Assembly: GCF_964355755.1 (NCBI RefSeq)
Contig: NC_092671.1
Coordinates: 14,612,501 to 14,676,500, forward strand
DNA from: Antedon mediterranea
Lineage: Eukaryota; Echinodermata; Crinoidea; Comatulida; Antedonidae
Length of the DNA stretch: 64,000 bases
Direction of reading: 5' to 3'
Below, piece by piece: positions 56,101 through 64,000 of this stretch (positions are counted from its first letter, which is position 1; each line of letters opens with the position of its first letter). The notes beneath the pieces are model-generated. The model was not told the origin of the DNA, searched no databases, and saw only the letters and a list, made by a program, of their open reading frames with translations. The position numbers and the translations under genes are program-made.

Positions 56101-59100
56101 GTGAAAAAATTTGAAACAATACTAGCCCTATAGAATAAATCTTAGACCTGAAGAGAACGGTATTATTATTAGGCCTCAAAGTTAACCAGTACCTTCTCAA
56201 CCTAGCCCAGCTGTTGCACATTGCACCTGGCCTTTGAGTCAGGTCCCTTAACCTGTGTATAACACAAAATTTTAATAAAGTCAGAACGTATTATAATATG
56301 AATTTTGTTGTTTCAAAGTTGGTAACAGCTGTACTGGGTATTATTAGAGCCGTTAAGTTTACAAGTTCAAAAACCCTTCCCCACCTGCAAGGTAACTGTT
56401 AATTTCCGTTAAAAGTTGTAGCAGCTTGTCTAACCTTGATTTGATGATTTAAATTTAGGAAATTATAATCTCCATGCATATTTCAAAAATTAATTTGATT
56501 GAAGTTTGAAGCATTGTGTCCTAATAATTGACTTTGACTTATTACATGTGGGGACATTATTTTACAATGTTTTATTTTGTTTGCCTAATTGATTTGAAAC
56601 TAATTTTGGCAAGATTCTAGCTTTATAAATTAATTAATTGCTAATACAGTAATGTGATATTTTTTTTTTATCTTAAGGTGGAAGTTTAGCTGATGAAATT
56701 CAGGCAAATTGTATGAAGAGTGAGAATGTAACAGAAGTAGAGCTGAAGCAGCTTCTATTACAAGTTATACAGGGACTTAAGTATATTCATTCACAAGGCT
56801 TAGTGCACTTAGACATTAAACCAGGTAAAATACAGCTGTGATTTTAATAATACTTATATTTTTGCTGACTATAGCGTTCTTCATTAGTAAATACAAATAT
56901 ATGTTAAAATGTCTAACAATTTGCTCATTCTTTTAATAGGGAATATCTTCATCTCACGTAAAGAAAAAATTAATGATTTAGATGAAGGAGAGGAGAGTGA
57001 CATAAATGAGAACGAGTGTTTATCACCTGAACAGATCATTGATGATTATGGAGTCATTTATAAAATTGGTAAGATTGTTTGATAAAAAGACTTATTCAAA
57101 TTATAAATAAATTATTCATAGAAATTAATGATGTCAATTTGAATATCAAACCTTTTTTCCATCATATTTATAAATTCGATTTAAATATTTTCAGGTGACT
57201 TGGGTCATGTAACATCAATAACCAATCCTAAAGTAGAAGAGGGAGATGTCCGGTATTTACCGAATGAAATACTACATGAGGTAAGCAATGTTATAAACAA
57301 AATTGAAAATTGTAGGTAACTAAAAATGATTAATCAAAATTTAAGTGGTTTCATTTTCATTTTTTTTTCCAGGATTACTCGCATTTACCAAAAGCTGATA
57401 TCTTCTCGTTAGCGCTGACGATATTTGTTGCAGGCAAAGGGGGTCCACTACCAAAAAATGGGCCTGAATGGCATTCAATACGCCAAGGGAAATTGCCTTA
57501 CCTTTCGCAGTACTCAACAGATTTTAATAATCTTTTAAAAGTAAGTTCTTTCGGAGGTTAATTTCTGAAATTGAATTCTCAAAAATGTAGTTAATATATA
57601 AAAACTCAATAATATTAATAGTAAACAATTCAATAAAAATAATCCTGACTAGTTAAAAAAGTATTAAAAATAAAAAAAAATTGTTATTGTTTATAAACAG
57701 ATGATGGTTCACCCAGACCCAAAGATGAGACCATCTGCCTCAGCTATCATGCAGCATCCACTGTTGTGTCCTCAGAATGTGTCACTAATTAGGCTGAAGC
57801 AAGAGCTAAACACAGCCAAGTTTCAAAATGCAGTACTATCAAGGTTTGTTTTTTATAATATTTATGTCAGTATTATACTAGTACCCTTTTTACACCTGCA
57901 TAAGTTGTTACAACTTGTAACAAGTTGTAATTAGGTTTGATCTGCTGATTTATTACACGCTTTTATACATGCAAGTGCGAACCATAACAAATCTCGGGAG
58001 AGAGAAAGCATAGTTGTGTGCTATTTGATTATATGATTGATCTGTTTAAAGGGGGATTCTGGGTTTAAAATTGCTTTTAAATATCGTTTATTAAATAAAA
58101 AATATTATAACAGTGTAGACATGTCAGAATGAAGAAGTAATAACAAGCAATTAAAAAAATGAAATTTCATATACATTTTAGGTTAAATTCATGGAAAGTC
58201 TGTTTTTCAGCAGCTTAGGGAAGCTCATTAATATTCATGAGATATTCACAAAATCACGTCATCAGTGGATTCCAAACTCGCGACGACTAATTTACATCTC
58301 TCTCCCCTGTCAAACAACATTGTGAAATACATTTTTTGTAGATTTTCTAAGCTAGGCCTAAAGTGTAATAATAACAGTAGTAGCATATATTTATTTGACA
58401 TTTAATGAAATACAAAATTTAGTACAGATTACGGAGTCATAAATTATACTATTTTTATACCTCGAACAGATCGTATTATCGGCTTCACGTACTAGGCTAG
58501 GCCTAGCCTAAATCATTTTTTTTCATGAGAGAGCCATTCTGACTAGGGATTCCATGCCACGATGGCTACGTTAAAACATTGGGGCCCATCATGGGCCTAG
58601 CTAGCCTACTACTAAACGATTGGCCCATAAATAACAAAACTCTGGATTCCAAACCCATCCTACAGTATCAATCAAACTCCTAAACAATCTAAACCTAAAT
58701 CGTTCTACACAATCGGATGTAAATATTGAGGCAAAACAATGTCCGATCGCCGTCCGCACGTATGGTGTCCCGATCGTCTAAGTAGGCCTAAGTAAAATAG
58801 GCCTAGTTTACTCTCCAAAAAAGCGGATAGGCCTACTGCATCAAGCAAGTAGACCACCAGGTAGTAGGAAGGAGACCTAGCAGATCCGGCCCAGTTAAAA
58901 AATGAGCTAGCTAGTGTAGTAGACCCTGCGAATTGATACTACCACCAGGCCTTTTACTATAGGCTACACTTATTAAAATTAGCAATACTTATGTTTACAA
59001 ATATTCAAACTCTCTTATTCGAGCTATATTATCTATACCATTCCGGTCGAGTCGACCTTCAATCAAATACTGTACATCGTTCATGTTGTGATTATAGACG

Positions 59101-60049
59101 GGGTATACTCGACCCGACCAGTTTGGTATTGTATGTCTGTATCTGTTTATCACGTGACCATGCCAGGCATGGGCAGAGAGAGCACGTGTATCGTCGTCTC
59201 GCTCAGCAGGAATGTATACGTTACGCTTCATTGATTTTGAAGGCTTTCCCTAAGTCAGTGCCAAAATCGGCAAACGTAAAGTGCAAACATATCTAATTTT
59301 TCACTGTTTTGATGAATTTTCATAGAAAATTGACTTTATAAATGGGAAGACCGACTAAAATTACATCAGATAAGTATAATTTTACAAAAGTAATTGATAT
59401 GGTTAATGATAACGAGTCGTCGGAAGATTGACCATTTCACGAATTTCCTATTCTGTAACACCGTGTGTCATATCGCCGTAGCTGCACTTGTAATCTGGCC
59501 TCATTTCACAGCCTTCGTTCTGCTTCACTGGGCGCTTATATAAATTGAAACTTTTACCGCTCAAGAGACAAACAAATATATTTTACATTTTTTACTATTC
59601 ATTTTAAACCCGGAACCCCCCTTTAATACCATGGCAATACACGTGCTCGCAGTAACAACTCAAGACATCTCGGAACAACAAAAAAAGACCTCGTCAGTGA
59701 GATTTTCTACAAAATTGTCTTCACACTATGCAAACCTGGTTACTTACTTACTTTTTTCAGGTGTGAAAAGGGTATATTCTGTTATTATGAAAAAAAAAAC
59801 TGAATAGGTTTTATACACACATATTGTTTAAGTTTAGCTTTGACCAAAACATGCTTACTTTGAAAATTCAGTAAAATTAATATTTAATCATTGTTCCCCT
59901 GTACTTTTTACAGAGAATTGAATGAAGCTCTTAATGCCAACAAAGAAGAGGAGAAAACAACCTGCCCATTTTTTAAACCCATCGGTTCTAGAAGTTCAAG
60001 ATTGATAGGCAAAAAGGTCAACAGAAGTATGAGTGTCACAATATACTAA
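53182..60049 (+). CDS. WEE1: Wee1-type CDK-inhibitory kinase
   Basis: Ten coding exons: 53182-53903, 54387-54444, 54716-54885, 55194-55315, 56678-56824, 56940-57068, 57195-57280, 57373-57540, 57701-57843 and 59914-60049. They total 626 residues (human 646). The N-terminal regulatory part has many SP/TP sites (TPESSP, TPHTPKS) and the vertebrate-like block [14 protein letters not shown], then NVNPFTPN and a basic KKRLKREKR stretch that could be a nuclear signal. The kinase domain starts near residue 276: glycine loop GSGEFG (283-288), VKK lysine (305), EYCNGGSLAD, HLDIKPGN with catalytic Asp 403, and DLGH (451-454) in place of DFG, a Wee1 hallmark. The C-terminus [18 protein letters not shown] closely follows human WEE1. 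It phosphorylates the inhibitory tyrosine of CDK1 in the nucleus. Intron 9 contains a DNA transposon. Confidence 0.96.
58050..59622. mobile_element. TTAA-flanked DNA transposon in WEE1 intron 9
   Basis: Terminal inverted repeats AGGGGGATTCTGGGTTTAAA and TTTAAACCCGGAACCCCCCT (with a few mismatches) are flanked by TTAA at 58046-58049 and 59623-59626, as in piggyBac-type elements. The ~1.57-kb interior has TAGGCCTA motifs and no convincing transposase frame, so it is non-autonomous. Confidence 0.7.
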
Positions 60050-62838
60050 AAAAACAATGTGGCATGTCAAACTGTAACATATTATATCCATCGTTCCATA
60101 ATCACGGTAAAATATGATTCATGTCTCAATGTACAGTATATAGAAAATATACATTTTCTACTATTAGCAGTATGTTTATACTGTACCGGGGTAAACTAAA
60201 GACTGTTTAATTAAGTATAGAATAGTTAAGATACAACTATGTAGATAGAATTTTAGATTAGTGTATATTACCAGAGTTGTTTATTGTTTCATACTTTTAA
60301 TTTCAAAGCATTCTAATTTTAGATAAAAAGTACTAAATCATTAACTAAATGTTAATTAATGTTGAATTTCATTTATTCAATGTTCAACATTCCATATTAC
60401 AAAGACTATAAGGAAATGTTTTCATTAAATACAGATTTCTGGTCAATAAATGATTACCTAACAGCCACTGGTTATAATTTATGTACAGTATTACATAAAT
60501 TAGATAGCAGATGTTATAGATTGTCTTTATTTCTCTTTTCTCTGTTAAAGTAAATCTACCAGTAACAAAATGCTGATTGTATACAAACATTTTTAAATTA
60601 TCAACATAACATTTTTATCTTTTAAAAGATATTTAAGAGAAATGTATTTTGAGAATCCAACTGTCACAAAGAATGTCTTCAATTAAAATTGTACACTTTT
60701 TGATATATGTCATAACAATTTTAAGCAGTATGTTTTAAAATTTGATCATGTAGCTAAGAACATAATTTTTGTATTATGTTCCCCATTTTATATTAATACA
60801 GAATCCATTATACCATATTTTAATGTCATTTTTTTACAAAAAACAGTTAGTTCACATAATTTGTGTATTTTCATTCCATTTGTTGGTGTTTTATTGACTA
60901 CAGTATTTAGATTATCCATTTGTCAATGTTTTGTTACATCATATCAGAATTGTTTTACTCCTGCCATTAACTTGTTTTGTTGATTAATCATTAAGGTAAT
61001 ATAAGTAACCAGGTCCATGTTAATCCTAATACCACTTCACCTTCTATATTTGAGTTATATAGCTTAGTAATTATATCTAATCCTGTGGCTCCAGCCATAT
61101 ACTGTAACCTGAAGTGGACTACATCATACTTTGTATGTTTCAGGAACACTTTATATATATGATATTAACACATTTTTTACATTATGAGAATATAAAATAT
61201 ACAACCATTTTACTGTGCAAAAACATTGTAGTTCTAATCATTTTATATAGTAAAATACTATTTGCATACTTCATTTTTATAATAAATGTAATTATAGTAC
61301 ACTTTTAACGTGACTTGTCCGTCTCTTTTATAATATCCAAATATATAATCATGTCTGTGTGTATGACTGAGCTGCATTATTGTATAACTTCTTAGTTAGA
61401 CTTTCCGAGGTGAACAGAATTTTGTTGAAGCTTATGGGTTCTATAGAAAAGAGGCATGTGCAGCGAGAAGCAAAAAAAAAGTCTGTTTATAATCCAAAGC
61501 AGAAGTGATTTACAAACTGGTATCCATTGATGAATTTTGACCATATCCAATCACTATTTTATTTATGTTTTGGAATAAAAGTAACATTTTTACTATTTAA
61601 AAAATGGAGGTATAATCTATTTTTATTTATACCTCCATGTTTCAATGTAATGTACAGTAGTACATCTGCTTGGTATACACATTAGTAAATGTAAAAAATA
61701 CTCAGCAGTCAGAGCAGTTTACTTTACTATAAATAATAATAATATAATAAATTAACAATAAAAATAACAAATCAAATATTTCAAATAAGGTAATATGTCG
61801 TGGTTTTATTTTTTTTATTCATTGTCGCCGCATAAACAACCCACCAAACAAAAGTTCACCAAAAGTGTCATACATTATATCCAATTAAATCACGATACAT
61901 TTACCACGTGATAAAATTATCCAATCACTGTACACATTGAGGCTAGTGGGCGGAGCGTAGACGCTATATTTTCGTTGGATACCGGTCGGTAGGTAGCCGG
62001 TCTTGTTTTGTTGCTATGGTCGCTTGGATACGTGTGAATCTCTTTATTCTGCATGCACACAGAGTTGTTGTTAGTTGTCGCTATCTTCTATAGGGAAGTA
62101 GGTGCGAGCATACGAAAGTCTACATTTACTTTAATAATAGATACCTTATACATTTGGTGAGTTTACTTCTAAATTCGTCTATTTTGTATGAATGTGTTGT
62201 ATTACAGTTGTACGTATTTAATATTATTTAAGTTGTTTTGAACGTTATTAAAAAGTAAAAGTTTCATCATGCTTGACTGCAGCATGTTGTACTGTTTCTG
62301 TAATGATGATGGCGCAGCTGGAGTGAGAGACAAGGGAGTAGGCATCTGGTTACACCCGGTCTAGACAACCCGTGTAAAAACGAATCTATTCACTTTCTTA
62401 CTGCATAATTCAGTAATCGTTTAAAGTATTGGATTTCCTTCCTATCATTGTATAACACGCTGTATCTGGGCCTAGGAGGCGGGCCTATTCTTTTATTATC
62501 CACAGGCTTTAATCCCACAAAACTAGGTTAGTCAGTGTGAGTGACCAAACTTGATCCTACTAAAACTTACTACTACTATAGGCCTAATACTACTTCTAAC
62601 TAGACTGGCTACCTTTTTAATAAATTAGGGCTTATAGGCTATTCCTAAATATTAAGAAGATAGAAAATTGTAAAATTCTTTCAAGTCTTTCGTTTTAGCA
62701 CACATACATAGGCTAGCACAGCTTTTTAAAATAGAGTGTTATGCGCAATTTAAACAATTTAATTAGTTGTCCATAGGCCTATATTTTTATTTTATTTTTA
62801 TTTAATTTTCACATTTCAGCCTAAACTAGCCAATAAAG
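60050..62838. other. WEE1 3' region, intergenic, and CIMAP1 5' region
   Basis: 60050 to about 61600 is AT-rich with several possible polyadenylation signals (for example AATAAA near 61573) and no convincing gene; much may be WEE1 3' UTR. A short inverted repeat (GGAGGTATAA...TTATACCTCC, 61606-61637) follows. From 61920 GC rises. 62080-62159 could be a non-coding first exon, ending TACATTTG before GTGAGT, spliced to the acceptor TTTCAG at about 62819. Confidence 0.4.
62010..62023 (+). promoter_or_regulatory. Candidate RFX X-box-like site upstream of CIMAP1
   Basis: GTTGCTATGGTCGC matches the left half of the X-box (GTTGCCATGGCAAC) well and the right half poorly. Position, just upstream of the presumed first exon of an axonemal gene, is what makes it interesting, since RFX factors drive ciliary genes. 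Confidence 0.3.
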
Positions 62839-63793
62839 ATGAATGGAAACTGGGAGCCATGTCGTCCACGTCAAATGATTGCTGCAAAATTTAACAGCCC
62901 CGGGCCAGGAAATTATCTTTTACCAGGGTCTACCGGTATTCAGAACCATGATAGCAGGAAACATAAAGCTGCTGCATTTAGTTTTGGAGTACGCCATCAC
63001 AATTTTAGTGATCATTGCAGCCCAGGGCCAGCATACCTAGTAGATCCCCGATTCAATAATCGGGGTAGGAGCGGAGAGCCTCACTATTCTCTATATGGTC
63101 GACCAAAAGACCAAAAAGCCTTCAGTACTCCAGGACCTGGAACTTATTCACCCGAAAAGGCTGGTAGATCAACACGCTTTTCAGCGCCATGTTATTCTCT
63201 AGCGTCTCGAACAAGAGGTTCTAAATTTGACAAATCACCAGGTAAGATTACTTAAGTATCAAAGTGCAGTTCTTCGGTCATAAACAAATTGGTAATAATA
63301 AATTAGTAATTACATAGATAATAGATTATATTAAACTGCAACAATATCTCTATGGTTTATTAAAATTACATTTCATTATACTTAAAGTGGTGGAGGAGTG
63401 CAATTTTGGAAGCAACCCCACCACTTTTCAATTAATTTGCACAATATGCGAGACAAAATATATCATTATGTTATTGTAAGAATGACGTATTATATTTTAG
63501 GTATATTTAAATCTCAATTTCTTTCCACAGCTCCGAATTCGTACACACTTCCAGCAATTCTTGGAGGACGATCAATCGCAAAGTCTTCAAACCCAGTTTA
63601 TTCAATGACAGGAAGGAGTAAGATCGGTGGCTTTGATGAAGATCTACAAGGAACACCCGGGCCTGGAACATATCGTGTATCTGACCCTAGCATTTATAAA
63701 AACAAGGCTCCTTTATACTCAATGACTGGCCGTAATCAATTGCCTAGTGACTCAACTAGAAAACCTGGACCAGGAGCTCACAGTCCAGAGAAG
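62839..63793 (+). CDS. CIMAP1 (ODF3-like): SHIPPO-repeat ciliary microtubule-associated protein (ODF3/CIMAP1), 5' part
   Basis: Two exons (62839-63241, 63531-63793) join in phase and give 222 residues. The splice after PEK (63793) leads past the right edge, where only a short last exon is expected (the human protein is about 254 aa). The start follows the family pattern (MNGNWEPCRPR; human GTWRPHRPR). It has about six SHIPPO repeats of the type PGPG-x-Y: SPGPGNYLLP, SPGPAYLVDP, TPGPGTYSPEK, APNSYTLP, TPGPGTYRVSD and KPGPGAHSPEK. Family members bind axonemal microtubules of sperm tails and cilia. The gene could be any CIMAP1 paralogue (A-D). Confidence 0.9.
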
Positions 63794-64000
63794 GTACAGT
63801 ATACGCACTAGTTCTATTTGATTAATTTTAAAAAGTAAAATTTCATTAAAATAAAAAGCCAAAATGTTACAGCTGATCCACATAATTTGTTGCTAGCACA
63901 AACACTACAATAAAAAAAAAGTTGCATACTAAATATTGTACATGTAATGATAAAGTAAATTGAGCTTGGATACAGACATGTTGAGACAAAATTGTAAGTT
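63794..64000. other. Intron of the CIMAP1 gene at right edge
   Basis: Begins with a donor (GTACAG) after the PEK codons. AT-rich, no acceptor or exon seen before the window ends. Confidence 0.6.

Noticed and set aside
58995-59296. ORFs on both strands within WEE1 intron 9
   Set aside because: They lie inside the TTAA-flanked transposon, show no recognised domain and no transposase motif.

Overview
The window is eukaryotic nuclear DNA. It has GT-AG introns, animal gene families, and many SINEs, MITEs and LINE pieces. A SINE with a Deu-like core, a 5S-rRNA-derived SINE and dense TAGGCCTA-type motifs point to a marine invertebrate deuterostome, probably an echinoderm. The species cannot be fixed from the sequence. 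All exon models were built by eye from splice sites and reading-frame phase.

Left part (1-8.2 kb): the 5' half of RAB3GAP1 (minus strand) lies head-to-head with BCDIN3D (plus strand) across about 420 bp. A two-exon gene for a 61-residue single-pass membrane protein follows (minus strand). After it come a relic LINE and a second 5'-truncated LINE whose start coincides with the stop codon of the next gene.

Centre (9.3-44.4 kb): a tandem array of five sialin-like SLC17 anion-transporter genes (called A to E here), all on the minus strand. Each has nine coding exons of conserved phase and an open frame (463, 473, 481, 481 and 481 aa). A is the most divergent; B/C and D/E are close pairs. D and E are near-identical and arose from a segmental duplication of about 5.7 kb, which also left a stub of exon 1 between them. 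Another decayed exon 1 lies at 44.4 kb. Gene C carries an antisense L1/Tx1-type LINE of about 3.9 kb in intron 2, flanked by a 14-bp target-site duplication; the other copies provide the empty site. Upstream of E the DNA is repeat-built: a long-terminal-inverted-repeat element with a TTA duplication, an inverted copy of a ~730-bp repeat split by three 262-bp tandem units, and tRNA-derived SINEs.

Right part (45-64 kb): SMPD2 (neutral sphingomyelinase, minus strand, 7 exons, 396 aa) is divergent to WEE1 (plus strand, 10 coding exons, 626 aa). A fold-back element with a 9-bp target duplication lies between them. The window ends in the first two coding exons of a CIMAP1/ODF3 SHIPPO-repeat sperm-tail protein.

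The single-copy genes have unrelated housekeeping roles (Rab GTPase regulation, RNA methylation, lipid signalling, mitotic entry, axoneme). The unusual content is the SLC17 array. Its members keep the SLC17 fold and the helix-1 and helix-4 arginines, but lack the helix-4 glutamate and histidine characteristic of sialin and the vesicular glutamate transporters.
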